A stretch of DNA of 64,000 nt, taken from the NCBI RefSeq assembly GCF_009737085.1, contig NZ_WOVL01000005.1, forward strand, positions 62,001 to 126,000, in the 5' to 3' direction. A program made the position numbers and the translations under genes. The notes beneath the pieces are model-generated. The model was not told the DNA's origin. It ran no database searches and saw only the letters and a list, made by a program, of their open reading frames with translations. The DNA comes from Paenibacillus sp. NEAU-GSW1. Its GTDB lineage: Bacteria; Bacillota; Bacilli; Paenibacillales; Paenibacillaceae. Below, piece by piece: positions 43,832 through 52,659 of the stretch. Numbering within the stretch: the stretch's first letter is position 1; each line of letters begins with the position of its first letter.

Positions 43832-45463
43832 ATGAAGCGACGTTTGGGCGCAGGGGCTGCGTTTAATTTACTTATACTTATCGCCTTAACCGTACAGCTG
43901 GCTGGCATGCCGAAGGCCGAAGCGGCACAGAGCAAGCTTCCTTTTGACGATATTGCGACTAGTTTTGCTATGGACTCTATCATAAATTTATATAATAAAA
44001 AGATTTTAACAGGAACGTCCGCGACGACGTTTGCACCCAAAAATCCGGTCACGCGCGCAGAGTTTGTCGCGATACTCGGCCGGACGCTGGGGCTGGAGCA
44101 AGCGATTAGTCCGATATCGCCGTTCTCCGACGTTGCGGCTAACGCATGGTACTACGGCTGGGTTCAAGCGGCGGTGCAGCTCGGGCTCGCGGACGGGACA
44201 AGCGCAACCGCCTTCGCTCCGGCTAAAGCCGTAACGCGGCAAGAGGCTGCGGTGCTTCTCGTTCGCGCGTTCAAGCTATCGAACACGACGGCGGCGCAAA
44301 AAGCAGCTTTCAAAGATAGCGCACAAATTGCCGACTGGGCGGCGGATTCGATCGCTAGCGTGAACAAACTCAGCCTGATGCAAGGCGACACGGACGATCG
44401 TTTTCGCCCAGCAGACCCGCTGACTCGGCAAGAGACGGCGGCGATCCTTGACCGCGCGTTGCAAAACGATAACTGGGCGTCGGCGCTCGAACAAACGGGG
44501 AAGCAAAAAATTCAGCTTGGCTGGCAGTATGGGCAAACGGCGTCGCAATTTGAACAGTCGGTTACCGCTTCGAAAATGGTCAATACGCTTTCGCCGCGAT
44601 GGTATTTTGCAGATAAGTCGGGCAATATAACGGATAATACGAACCAGTCTCTTATTACATGGGCTGCCGCCAACAAGAAGGCAATATGGGCGATGGTCGG
44701 CAACCGGTCGGATCAGGAGACGACGCACCAGCTGTTGTCCAGCGCTGCAGCTAGAACGAACCTGGTGACCAATTTGGCGAATGCGGTGCAAAAATATAAG
44801 CTGGCCGGACTTAACATCGATTTTGAAAATGTCGCGCCTCAAGACCGGTCCCACATGACCGCTTTCATTACTGAATTAAATGCGAAACTCGATTCGCTGA
44901 ACGCGATTCTTTCCGTCAACGTGTCGCCGGATCTCGGGACGGACTGGACAGAGGCTTTTGACTACAAAGCGCTCGGTGCGCAAGCCGACTTCATCATTAT
45001 GATGGGTTACGATGAGCATTGGGGCGGATCGCCAAAAGCCGGATCGGTCGCCTCTCTCCCTTTTGTCCGCAATGCGGTGACGACGCTGTTAAAAGTGGTT
45101 CCCGCCGAAAAAACGATACTCGCGCTGCCTTATTACAACCGCGACTGGACGCTGAACGCGAACGGCTCTGCGGCGTACTCGGAAGTGCTTACGGTTCCCG
45201 CACAAAACGAGCTGGTCAGTGAGCATGCGATGAAACCGCTTTGGGACAGCTCGGTCAGTCAATATACGGCAAGCTACAAGGAAAACGGCGCCATCCATCG
45301 AATATGGCTGGAAGACGGCAGGTCGCTTGCTGCGAAATACAAGGCGGCAGCCGATAATAGTCTCGCTGGAACAGCCTATTGGTACATTGGCGGTGAAAGC
45401 GAAGATATATGGGCTAGTTTGCGCAATGCGGAACGGTTCTATAATTTGAAGTTTGCGAGCTGA
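43832..45463 (+). CDS. SLH-anchored glycoside hydrolase family 18 protein
   Basis: 543 aa from ATG 43832 (AGGAGG upstream). Signal peptide to about residue 31 (AGMPKAEAA). Three SLH repeats at about 35-210 (IINLYNKKILTGTSATTFAPKNPVTRAEFVAILGR, AAVQLGLADGTSATAFAPAKAVTRQEAAVLL, SVNKLSLMQGDTDDRFRPADPLTRQETAAIL). The GH18 barrel follows, with the catalytic segment GLNIDFENV (Glu near residue 331), FIIMMGYDEHWGG, and a C-terminal Trp-containing strand GTAYWYIGGE. The architecture resembles YaaH/SleL-type peptidoglycan N-acetylglucosaminidases. Cell-surface wall remodelling is likely. Confidence 0.93.
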   Translation: MKRRLGAGAAFNLLILIALTVQLAGMPKAEAAQSKLPFDDIATSFAMDSIINLYNKKILTGTSATTFAPKNPVTRAEFVAILGRTLGLEQAISPISPFSDVAANAWYYGWVQAAVQLGLADGTSATAFAPAKAVTRQEAAVLLVRAFKLSNTTAAQKAAFKDSAQIADWAADSIASVNKLSLMQGDTDDRFRPADPLTRQETAAILDRALQNDNWASALEQTGKQKIQLGWQYGQTASQFEQSVTASKMVNTLSPRWYFADKSGNITDNTNQSLITWAAANKKAIWAMVGNRSDQETTHQLLSSAAARTNLVTNLANAVQKYKLAGLNIDFENVAPQDRSHMTAFITELNAKLDSLNAILSVNVSPDLGTDWTEAFDYKALGAQADFIIMMGYDEHWGGSPKAGSVASLPFVRNAVTTLLKVVPAEKTILALPYYNRDWTLNANGSAAYSEVLTVPAQNELVSEHAMKPLWDSSVSQYTASYKENGAIHRIWLEDGRSLAAKYKAAADNSLAGTAYWYIGGESEDIWASLRNAERFYNLKFAS

Positions 45464-45476
45464 GCTAGACAGGTAT

Positions 45477-45520
45477 GAACCACGGGACGCTTTAAAAACG
45501 TCTATCGTGGTTCTTTTTTT
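45477..45520 (+). terminator. Terminator after the SLH/GH18 gene
   Basis: GAACCACG (45477-45484) and CGTGGTTC (45506-45513) enclose a second stem GACG/CGTC; seven T follow. Confidence 0.9.
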
Positions 45521-45585
45521 ACTGCCGTAATTATGCCATTATGTAAGAGGAGTATCTCTTCAGAGAATTTAAGTAGGTGAATGAG

Positions 45586-47073
45586 TTGTATTCGGATATT
45601 AAGCTTGCAGACGACCGACCGGTCTATATTCAGGTGAAGGATTACATGAAAAGGCTGATTCGGAAGGGCGCGCTGCAAGCTGATCAGAAGCTCCCATCCA
45701 CTCGGGAATTAAGCGAACTCATGGGCATTAGCCGCAATACGGTCGTTACCGCATACGGCGAGTTGGTCGAAGAAGGTTATATATACGCCGTGCAAGGAAA
45801 AGGAAACTTTGTCGCCCACACAGCGGCGGCGGTATCCGGCGGCGAAGGCGCAAGCGGAGCTTCTCAGCCGATAATAAGCGGCGAAAAGATGAATTGGGGC
45901 AAGCGTATTAGCGCATACGCCGAGCAAGCGGAACAATTCGATTTGATGAAGCACGGCATTCGCGCGGTGAAAGGCTCGATTTCTTTTACAAGCATCGCGC
46001 CCGATGAAAAGCTGTTCGACCTGCATAACGTCAAACGCGCTTTTATGGATCGGATGTCGCTCGAAGGCGAAGTGCTGCTTAACTACGGTTATGCAAAAGG
46101 CTACAAGCCGCTGATCGATTTTCTGCTTCGCTATATGGAGAATAAAGGGGTCGATTTGGCCGGCAAGGATATGCTTATTACAAGCGGCTTTACGGAAGGC
46201 TTCGATATTGTTCTATCCGCGCTTGAACGTCGTTACGGCCGCGCCTTATGCGAAAATCCGACCCACAACACCGCGATCAAAAATATGAAGCTTCACGGCT
46301 ATGACATAACCGGCGTTGATATGGAAGCGGACGGATTAAGCGTGAAGCAGCTGGAGCAAAGGCTGTCGGAGGAGCAATCCTACGATTTTGCCTACCTCAT
46401 ACCGTCCTATCACAATCCGACTGGAATCGTTATGTCGCCGGAGAAGCGGGCCGAAGCGCTTAGGCTGCTGTGCGGCAGCGGCGTTCCCGTTATCGAAGAC
46501 GGGTTCAACGAGGAGCTGCGCTATTCCGGCTCGCATGTGGCGCCACTGATCGCTACGGCCGGACAGAGCAATAACGTCATCTACATCGGCAGCTTTTCAA
46601 AAATATTGTTTCCCGGCCTGCGCGTCGGATGGGTGCTTGCCGACAAAGAGTTGATCGGCTATCTGGAAAGCGTGAAACGATCGCGCGCCATTCATACGTC
46701 AACGCTGGACCAATCGCTGCTGTACCAGTACTTGCACAACGGCAATTTTGAAAAATATATGAAGCGCGCCCGCACGGAATACAAGCGAAAATACGAGCTT
46801 GCCATCAAGTGCTGCCGGGAGTACATGCCGCTTCGCAGTCTTTCGGGCGACGGCGGCCTGCATTTGTTCCTCGAGCTGGAGCATTCGCTTACGGCGCGAG
46901 AGCTGCTTGCGGCGAGTACGGACCGAGGAGTCGTGTTTACGCCGGGCGATATTTTTTACACTGGGGAAGGGCAAGGACGGCATACGATGCGGCTTGGCTT
47001 CTCGCGGGTGGCCGATGAGCAAATCGTCGAGGGTATTCGTATAATAGGCGAAATAGCCAAAGCTTTACTCTAA
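45586..47073 (+). CDS. MocR-type regulator (GntR HTH plus aminotransferase fold)
   Basis: About 495 aa from TTG 45586 (TAGGTG placed 7 bases upstream; the GTG at 45577 is the alternative). The N-terminal GntR winged helix reads PVYIQVKDYMKRLIRKGALQADQKLPSTRELSELMGISRNTVVTAYGELVEEGYI. The class-I aminotransferase-like domain follows, with IPSYHNPTGIVMSPEKR, VIEDGFNEELR and the PLP Lys in GSFSKILFPGLRVGW (near residue 338). MocR proteins (GabR, PdxR) sense PLP adducts of amino acids. The next genes, ddl and an aminotransferase, are candidate targets (inference; D-alanine-type ligands are conceivable). Confidence 0.9.
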   Translation: MYSDIKLADDRPVYIQVKDYMKRLIRKGALQADQKLPSTRELSELMGISRNTVVTAYGELVEEGYIYAVQGKGNFVAHTAAAVSGGEGASGASQPIISGEKMNWGKRISAYAEQAEQFDLMKHGIRAVKGSISFTSIAPDEKLFDLHNVKRAFMDRMSLEGEVLLNYGYAKGYKPLIDFLLRYMENKGVDLAGKDMLITSGFTEGFDIVLSALERRYGRALCENPTHNTAIKNMKLHGYDITGVDMEADGLSVKQLEQRLSEEQSYDFAYLIPSYHNPTGIVMSPEKRAEALRLLCGSGVPVIEDGFNEELRYSGSHVAPLIATAGQSNNVIYIGSFSKILFPGLRVGWVLADKELIGYLESVKRSRAIHTSTLDQSLLYQYLHNGNFEKYMKRARTEYKRKYELAIKCCREYMPLRSLSGDGGLHLFLELEHSLTARELLAASTDRGVVFTPGDIFYTGEGQGRHTMRLGFSRVADEQIVEGIRIIGEIAKALL

Positions 47074-47245
47074 GAGGTTGTTCTCACGCAGTAACCCACT
47101 ACGGTCTGGATCCTCATTCCCTAGCTTTATCCAATCTTCTACAGCGTTTTGGAAAAACGCAGCTTCGGAAGCGTGGCTAGTGTGCTGAAAACTGGACTTT
47201 TTGAACCGTACTGAATAACACATAAACATACAGGAGCGTGCACAT

Positions 47246-48163
47246 ATGAAAGTCGGAGTCATCATGGGCGGAGTATCTTCCGAAAGAGAAATTTCGTTGT
47301 TAACGGGTCAAGGCATGATCAACAACCTGGACCGCAGCAAGTACGAGGTTGTGCCGATTGAAATTAACAGCAAACGCGACTTGATCGACAAAGCGCAAGG
47401 GATTGACATCGCGCTGCTCGCGCTTCATGGCAAATATGGCGAAGACGGCACGGTGCAAGGGACGCTGGAATCGCTTGGCATTCCTTACACAGGCTGCGGC
47501 GTGTTGTCGAGCAGCGTGAGCATGGATAAAGATTTGGCTAAAAAGCTAATCCGTTTCGAGGGCATTTCGACCGGCAACTGGATTCAGGTTGAGAGCATGG
47601 AGCAGCTGAAGGCGGCCGACATCGAAGGAGCGCTTGGCTTCCCGGTTGTCGTTAAGCCGAATTCCGGCGGTTCCAGCATCGCGACCAAGCTGGTGAAAAC
47701 GAAAGATTTGCTTGAAGAAGCGGTGCGTGACGCGCTGGAGTGGGATCGTTCGGTTATGATCGAGCAGTTTATCGGCGGACAGGAAATTACTTGCGCCGTC
47801 CTGAACGGCAAGCTGCTTCCGATCGTGTCGATCAAAGCGAACGCCGAGTTTTTCGATTATACGTCGAAATACGAGGACGGCGGCGCCGACGAGCAAATTA
47901 TCGACCTGCCGGCGGACGTGCATGCGCGTGTCGAAGCGGCGGCGCTTGGATGCTATAAAGCATTGAAATGCAGCGTTTATGCGCGTATTGATATGATTAT
48001 TAATGACGGTATTCCGTATGTGCTGGAAGCGAACACGCTGCCAGGACTGACGAAAAACAGCTTGCTGCCGAAAGCGGCGGCGGCGGCGGGCATTTCTTTT
48101 GGCGGCCTGCTGGATTCGATTATTGAGTATTCATTGGCAGAGCGGAAGCTGGAGAGCAAGTAA
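47246..48163 (+). CDS. ddl: D-alanine--D-alanine ligase
   Basis: 305 aa, the short DdlB-type length, ATG 47246 (AGGAG upstream). KVGVIMGGVSSEREISLLTGQG is the N-terminal signature; LALHGKYGEDGTVQGTLESLGIPYTGCG the substrate loop; LGFPVVVKPNSGGSSIAT the ATP-grasp phosphate loop; and YVLEANTLPGLTKNSLLP the metal and omega-loop end. Joins two D-Ala residues for peptidoglycan precursors. It starts 172 bases after the MocR regulator and 49 bases before an aminotransferase gene. The 47074-47245 gap holds no gene that I can support. Confidence 0.95.
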   Translation: MKVGVIMGGVSSEREISLLTGQGMINNLDRSKYEVVPIEINSKRDLIDKAQGIDIALLALHGKYGEDGTVQGTLESLGIPYTGCGVLSSSVSMDKDLAKKLIRFEGISTGNWIQVESMEQLKAADIEGALGFPVVVKPNSGGSSIATKLVKTKDLLEEAVRDALEWDRSVMIEQFIGGQEITCAVLNGKLLPIVSIKANAEFFDYTSKYEDGGADEQIIDLPADVHARVEAAALGCYKALKCSVYARIDMIINDGIPYVLEANTLPGLTKNSLLPKAAAAAGISFGGLLDSIIEYSLAERKLESK

Positions 48164-48212
48164 GACGACGCGCAAGGCGGGCCAAATAAGCAAAAGCGAA
48201 GGGGAGAGCGGT

Positions 48213-49415
48213 ATGAAATCGATGAGCGAATACGTATCGCCGGTGGTAAGGGAGATTCCGCCATCGGGCATTAGAAAGTTTTTCAATGCGGCGGAAGCCG
48301 GAAAGGATATTATTTCGCTTGGCGTGGGCGAACCCGATTTCGTTACCCCTAAGCCTGCTCGCGACGCTTGCGCGGTTGCGCTTGACCGCGGAATGACAAA
48401 ATATACGAACAATGCAGGGATGCTGGAGCTTCGCGAGGAGATCGCTTCTTATTTGTATCGCAGCTTTGGCATTGGCTACGAGCCTCAGAACGAGGTGCTC
48501 GTGACGGTAGGCGGCAGCGAGGCGATCGACCTTGCGCTGCGTGTGCTTCTTTCACCCGGGGATGAAGTGCTCGTTCCGGTTCCAAACTATATCGCTTACG
48601 GTCCGATTACGAACCTTAACGGCGGCAAAGCGGTTGAAGTGCAGACGTATGCTGCGGACGGCTTTAAGCTAAAGGTCGAATCTCTGCAGGCTTCCATTAC
48701 GCCAAGGTCGAAGCTGCTTCTAATTAGCTATCCGAGCAATCCGACAGGCGCTGTCATGACTTACGAGGATTGGCTGCCGATTGCTAAGTTTGTAGAGGAC
48801 AATGACCTGATCGTATTGTCCGATGAAATTTACGCAGAACTGACCTATGGCCGTACGCATGTCAGCTTTGCCTCTCTGCCGGGAATGAGAGACCGCACGA
48901 TACTGATCAGCGGCTTTTCCAAGGCGTTTGCGATGACGGGCTGGCGTCTAGGCTATGCTTGCGGACATCCGGAGCTGATCGGAGCGATGCGCAAGGTGCA
49001 TCAGTATACGGTGCTGTCCGCGCCGACGATGGGACAGATTGCCGGGCTCGAGTCGCTGCGCAATTGTCTTGCCTATAAGGACGAAATGGTTAAGTCCTAC
49101 AACCACCGGCGAAAAATGTTTGTAGAAGGCTTGCGCAGCATCGGCTTAGCCTGCCGCGAGCCCGAGGGCGCGTTCTACGCATTCCCGTCGATCGCTTCGA
49201 CGGGACTAAGCTCGCAGCAGTTCGCTGAACGCATGCTGCGAGAAGCGAGAGTAGCCGCTGTGCCGGGCGACGTGTTCGGCCCGGGCGGCGAAGGCTTCCT
49301 GCGCTGCTCGTACGCCGCTTCCGAAGCGAATTTGCGAGGCGCGCTGGAGCGGATCGAGCGCTGGCTGAGGACGCTCGAGCCTGCTGCGGCTGGTGCTGTG
49401 GCAGTTATGAAATAA
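48213..49415 (+). CDS. Class I/II aminotransferase (PatA-like)
   Basis: 400 aa from ATG 48213 (GGGGAGAG upstream; the longer frame overlapping ddl is not needed). IPPSGIRKFFNAAEAGKDIISLGVGEPDF opens the fold-type I domain, followed by VGGSEAIDLALRVLLSPGDEVLVP, SYPSNPTGAVM, LSDEIYAELTYG, the PLP Lys in SGFSKAFAMTGWRLGYACG (near 240), and the C-terminal Arg in EGFLRCSYAASEANL. Related to B. subtilis PatA and alanine/aromatic transaminases. Next to ddl it might supply alanine or interconvert cell-wall amino acids (inference). Confidence 0.92.
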   Translation: MKSMSEYVSPVVREIPPSGIRKFFNAAEAGKDIISLGVGEPDFVTPKPARDACAVALDRGMTKYTNNAGMLELREEIASYLYRSFGIGYEPQNEVLVTVGGSEAIDLALRVLLSPGDEVLVPVPNYIAYGPITNLNGGKAVEVQTYAADGFKLKVESLQASITPRSKLLLISYPSNPTGAVMTYEDWLPIAKFVEDNDLIVLSDEIYAELTYGRTHVSFASLPGMRDRTILISGFSKAFAMTGWRLGYACGHPELIGAMRKVHQYTVLSAPTMGQIAGLESLRNCLAYKDEMVKSYNHRRKMFVEGLRSIGLACREPEGAFYAFPSIASTGLSSQQFAERMLREARVAAVPGDVFGPGGEGFLRCSYAASEANLRGALERIERWLRTLEPAAAGAVAVMK

Positions 49416-49444
49416 AGATTTGGATAAGGAAGCGCTCGCGCTCG

Positions 49445-49482
49445 GCTCTGCGAATGGATTCGCAGAGCGGGGCGTTTTTTTT
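49445..49482 (+). terminator. Terminator after the aminotransferase gene
   Basis: GCTCTGCGAAT (49445-49455) pairs perfectly with ATTCGCAGAGC (49458-49468), with a GG loop; GGGGCG then eight T. Confidence 0.82.
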
Positions 49483-49557
49483 GCGTGAAGTGAAGGAGGC
49501 TTAGCGTTGATTGGTTCGGTTCTCTGCTGCAAGGCATGCACCTCTGCCCCGTACTTT

Positions 49558-49762
49558 TAGCGAACCTGCCTCGCTAATTAGCGAAGGCAAATTCGCTATA
49601 GGACGGTTGCTGTAAGACGTTTCAACCAATTGCGAATGCAGCTTCGCTAATAGCGAACTTGTATGCTCCAATAGCGAAATTCCTTTCGCTGTTCCCCGCA
49701 AACCGTATTACGCATATCCAAATAGCGAAATTACATTCGCTATAAAGCGAATCAGGTTCGCT
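49558..49762. repeat. Scattered AGCGAA/TTCGCT palindromes with 51-bp spacing
   Basis: Six palindromes with arms AGCGAA and TTCGCT and variable centres (for example TAGCGAAATTACATTCGCTA at 49723). Two pairs keep the 51-bp spacing: 49579 with 49630 and 49672 with 49723. Additional copies lie at 49558 and 49746. The arms are short and centres vary, unlike the tidy arrays elsewhere. The remaining part of the 49483-50003 gap shows nothing else convincing. Confidence 0.75.
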
Positions 49763-50003
49763 CTGCAAAATGCAGTGATGGCGAGTGTGGGCATCGGTAA
49801 TGGCAATGTGGAGGTCATAAGCTGGTGTTTTAGAGGTAAAAGTAGGCAGTTTTACGAGTGTGGGGCGTTGGTTAGGGCAATATGCAGGATATATGTGTGG
49901 GGCGTTCGGAACGCAGAGTATCTGGGCTATCTCTTGAGACGCAAGGCCAAATTTAGTATAACAAGAATAACAGTATGGAGCGATGGAACGGGGGTGCCTG
50001 CCG

Positions 50004-50894
50004 ATGCCGATTCAGATCGGGCTTGCCGGTTGGGGCGATCAGGACCGGCTTTACGGTCCGGGCATTAGGGCGAAGGACAGATTGAACGAATACGCGAAAC
50101 ATTTTCCGCTGGTGGAGGTGGACAGCAGCTTTTACGCGATCCAGCCGAAGGAGCGTTTCGCGAAATGGGTTGAGGAGACGCCGGATACGCTTCATTTTAT
50201 CGTAAAAGCGTACCAGGGCATGACCGGCCATCAACGCGGCCCGGCTGCCAGGGACAATGACCCGGAAGCGATGTTCGCCGCCTTCCGGGAATCGCTGCAG
50301 CCTGCCGTCGAAGCCGGCAGACTAAAGGCGGCGTTGTTCCAATACCCGCCTTGGTTCGATTGTACGCGTGAAAATGTACGTATTCTCAGGGAAGCGAAGC
50401 TGCGCATGAACGGTATTCCGTGCGCGCTTGAATTTCGGCACCAGAGCTGGTTTGCGCCGGAATACCGCGACAAGACGCTGGCCTTTATGCAAGCGGAGCA
50501 ATGGATCCATAGCGTCTGCGATGAGCCGCAGGCGGGACTCGGATCGGTGCCGACCGTGCTGAAGGCGACGGATCGAAGCGTCACGATGGTCCGTTTCCAC
50601 GGCCGCAATGCTGCGGGTTGGAATCAAGGCGGTGCGCCAAATTGGCGGGATGTGCGATACCTGTACCGGTACAACGAGACGGAGCTGCGGGAATGGGCGG
50701 AGATGCTGAGGCAGCTTCAATTGGAAAGCGAGCATCTATGCGTCATTTTCAACAACAATTCCGGCGGCGACGCAGCCGATAATGCGAAACAATTGATGGC
50801 GATGCTGGAACAGCGAAGACCGGATGGACGCGATCCGCTGGAGCCGCGAGAGGATGAAAAGCCGCCGGAGGTCGAGCAGCTGGATTTGTTTTGA
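50004..50894 (+). CDS. DUF72 domain protein (YunF-like)
   Basis: 296 aa from ATG 50004 (GGGGGTG upstream). TIM-barrel family DUF72: IQIGLAGWGDQDRLY, YAKHFPLVEVDSSFYAIQPKERFAKWVEETPDTLHFIVKAYQGMTGH, LFQYPPWFDC, ALEFRHQSWFAPEYRDKTLAFM and the C-terminal VRFHGRNAAGW and CVIFNNNSGGDAADNAKQLMAML. Widespread and conserved, but the reaction is unknown. Convergent with a PaaX-family gene. Confidence 0.92.
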   Translation: MPIQIGLAGWGDQDRLYGPGIRAKDRLNEYAKHFPLVEVDSSFYAIQPKERFAKWVEETPDTLHFIVKAYQGMTGHQRGPAARDNDPEAMFAAFRESLQPAVEAGRLKAALFQYPPWFDCTRENVRILREAKLRMNGIPCALEFRHQSWFAPEYRDKTLAFMQAEQWIHSVCDEPQAGLGSVPTVLKATDRSVTMVRFHGRNAAGWNQGGAPNWRDVRYLYRYNETELREWAEMLRQLQLESEHLCVIFNNNSGGDAADNAKQLMAMLEQRRPDGRDPLEPREDEKPPEVEQLDLF

Positions 50895-50921
50895 TAGGAT
50901 AAGCATAACGAAATTAAAAAT

Positions 50922-50967
50922 GAAAAAAGCCTGCCGAGACTGGATAAAGTCCCGACAGGCTTCTTTA
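50922..50967. terminator. Terminator shared by convergent genes
   Basis: AAGCCTGCCGAGAC and GTCCCGACAGGCTT (about 50927-50940 and 50949-50962) pair with two wobble positions; A-rich on the left and TTCTTT on the right, so it can act on both strands. Confidence 0.7.
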
Positions 50968-50976
50968 TGTTTTGCG

Positions 50977-51792
50977 TCAGACCTTCAAAATACGGGTGAC
51001 AAATTTCCGGTACGGCGAGTTAGCCGGAATGGCAAGCGCAATAGCGCGGAGCGTCCGCTGCAGCTCGGCATAGCATGCCGTGCCGGGCCAATCATGCGGC
51101 AATAGCTGCGCAGGCAGCATCGGATCGCGCAAGCTTAGCTCGGCGATGACATCGCCAAGCTCCAAAAACTTGATGATGAGGGCGAGGCCATTATCGTCAT
51201 GGCGTTCACTCGTCAGCAGCGAAGCTAAATGCGGCTGAAATGAAGCCGTGAGCCATTGCTGCTTCTCGTTGTAGAGTTCCTGCAGCTCGGCAAGAGACCA
51301 GAGGTCTGCCGCCTTTGCGGCTGATATTTCGTTCACAGTGAAGCGGGAGCTGCTAATCATGAGCCGCTCCCCCAGCTCGTACTGCTCGCCAAGTGCGACA
51401 ACCTGGCCCGTATATTCCCAAGGCGAGATGTAAACGCCTTTATAAATAGAGACAAAACCTAGCTGCAGAAGCCCGCTGCGGAAGCCGTCGCGCTTGCTGC
51501 GTTCCGTTTCGGGAACTTCGAACATAACGACCTGCCAGCTGCCGTCCCATTGCTGCTCGGCAATGCCGGCTTTGCTGTTGATGTATCGAATAAATTCGGA
51601 GCCAAGCGGTGTAATCGCATAGAGAGAGCGCGCCGCAGCTTCGATGTAGCCTGCCTTCTTCAAGCGAGCGAGGCTGTTTCGAATAACCTGAGCAGACACG
51701 CCGCGCGTTTCGTATATGGCAATCAGCTCTTTCGCTTCAACCGTTTGAGCGCTTGCGATCAAGTAGAGGATTTGCTTCTCCATCGACAGCAA
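50977..51792 (-). CDS. PaaX family transcriptional regulator
   Basis: 271 aa from TTG 51792 (GGAGGAGGGG just upstream; ATG 51783 is the alternative). N-terminal winged helix: ILYLIASAQTVEAKELIAIYETRGVSAQVIRNSLARLKKAGYIEAAARSLYAITPLG. The central domain WDGSWQVVMFEVPETERSKRDGFRSGLLQLGFVSIYKGVYISP is the PaaX signature. PaaX proteins repress phenylacetate-type catabolic genes in response to CoA thioesters. No such genes are nearby; the perfect palindrome in the divergent promoter region suggests control of the neighbouring hydrolase and AEC transporter genes. Confidence 0.88.
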   Translation of the reverse strand: MLSMEKQILYLIASAQTVEAKELIAIYETRGVSAQVIRNSLARLKKAGYIEAAARSLYAITPLGSEFIRYINSKAGIAEQQWDGSWQVVMFEVPETERSKRDGFRSGLLQLGFVSIYKGVYISPWEYTGQVVALGEQYELGERLMISSSRFTVNEISAAKAADLWSLAELQELYNEKQQWLTASFQPHLASLLTSERHDDNGLALIIKFLELGDVIAELSLRDPMLPAQLLPHDWPGTACYAELQRTLRAIALAIPANSPYRKFVTRILKV

Positions 51793-51863
51793 ACAAACCC
51801 CTCCTCCCTTAATTTTTATGGATAGGATTGACAGAATAGCTCCGCTCTAAATATAATACAAAA

Positions 51864-51879
51864 TATAACGATCGTTATA
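51864..51879. promoter_or_regulatory. Perfect 16-bp palindrome, candidate PaaX operator
   Basis: TATAACGATCGTTATA at 51864-51879 lies in the divergent intergenic region, 72 bp from the PaaX start and 31 bp from the hydrolase start, in an AT-rich promoter-like stretch. Confidence 0.6.
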
Positions 51880-51909
51880 AATTATATTATAAAAGTGAGG
51901 CGAAGCGTA

Positions 51910-52641
51910 ATGCATATTCAGTATCATGGTCATTCCTGCATTCAAGTGACAGCTAACGGCCACTCGGTCATCATCGATCCTTATATCACGGAGAATCCGT
52001 CTGCGGTTGTCACTGCGAACCAGATTCGAGTAAGTCATGTTCTGGCAACACATGGTCATTCCGATCATATCACCGATGCGGTCAATCTGGCAAAACTTAA
52101 TGACGCTCCGATTATTGCGATTGAGGAATTAGCGTATCATCTGGCTCAGCAGGGCGTCCAAACGGAGCCTATGCATTGCGGCGGGGAGTGGGATTTCGGT
52201 TTCGGCCGCGTCCGGTTCACGCCGGCGACGCACGCTTCGTCCTATCGCGACGAGCGCGGTCAGCTGCATTATGCGGGTACTGCCGCAGGCATTTTGTTGG
52301 AAATCGATGGGGTTACGATCTATCATGCCGGCGATACCGGGTTGTTTCAGGATATGAAGTGGCTGGGCGAGCGCTATCGGATTGATGCAGCGTTTCTGCC
52401 GATCGGAGGCCGGTTCACGATGGGTCCTGAAGATGCGCTTATTGCGGCGGAATGGCTGCAAGCTCGGCTCGTCATTCCGATTCACAGCAACACGTTCCCG
52501 GTGATCAAACAGGATAACTATAAGTTTGTCGAGTCGCTGGCGGAACGGGGAATACGCGGAAAAGCGATGGAGCCTGGCGAGACGATCTCTGTCTGCCGCC
52601 GTGAGCAAAGTATGATTTTGAATTCCACGCAAAGATTCTGA
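51910..52641 (+). CDS. UPF0173 metal-dependent hydrolase (YtkL-like)
   Basis: 243 aa from ATG 51910 (GAGG upstream). Metallo-beta-lactamase fold: IQYHGHSCIQVTANGHSVIIDPY, metal motif LATHGHSDHITDA (HxHxDH), ATHASS, the Asp in IYHAGDTGLFQDM, and the terminal His in VIPIHSNTFPVIKQD. B. subtilis YtkL is of the same family; substrate unknown. Eighteen bases before the AEC transporter gene, so probably co-transcribed. Its last codons form part of a leader-like element. Confidence 0.93.
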   Translation: MHIQYHGHSCIQVTANGHSVIIDPYITENPSAVVTANQIRVSHVLATHGHSDHITDAVNLAKLNDAPIIAIEELAYHLAQQGVQTEPMHCGGEWDFGFGRVRFTPATHASSYRDERGQLHYAGTAAGILLEIDGVTIYHAGDTGLFQDMKWLGERYRIDAAFLPIGGRFTMGPEDALIAAEWLQARLVIPIHSNTFPVIKQDNYKFVESLAERGIRGKAMEPGETISVCRREQSMILNSTQRF

Positions 52642-52659
52642 TGCGAGAGGTGAGCTTCG
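52627..52659 (+). promoter_or_regulatory. Leader element copy 4 (overlaps a coding end)
   Basis: CGCAAAGATTCTGATGCGAG (52628-52647) followed by AGGTGAGCTTCG and ATG 52660. It aligns with copy 2 (CTCAAAGATACTGATATCAG then AGGTGAAC). Here it partly encodes the last residues and stop of the hydrolase, and the upstream TTTGAGC arm is absent. Confidence 0.4.

Noticed and set aside
43099..43835. Several open frames of 67-76 aa on both strands
   Set aside because: They read straight through the tandem repeats, where 39-bp (a multiple of three) units without stops produce periodic peptides; they have no coding character.
47065..47265. Minus-strand 66-aa frame between the MocR and ddl genes, perhaps a transposase remnant
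   Set aside because: The segment FFQNAVEDWIKLGNEDPDRSG looks protein-like, but there is no start signal and no recognisable family or terminal repeats; too weak to report as a gene.
49775..50068. 97-aa frame before the DUF72 gene
   Set aside because: Overlaps the DUF72 start in another frame and has no ribosome binding site or recognisable features.
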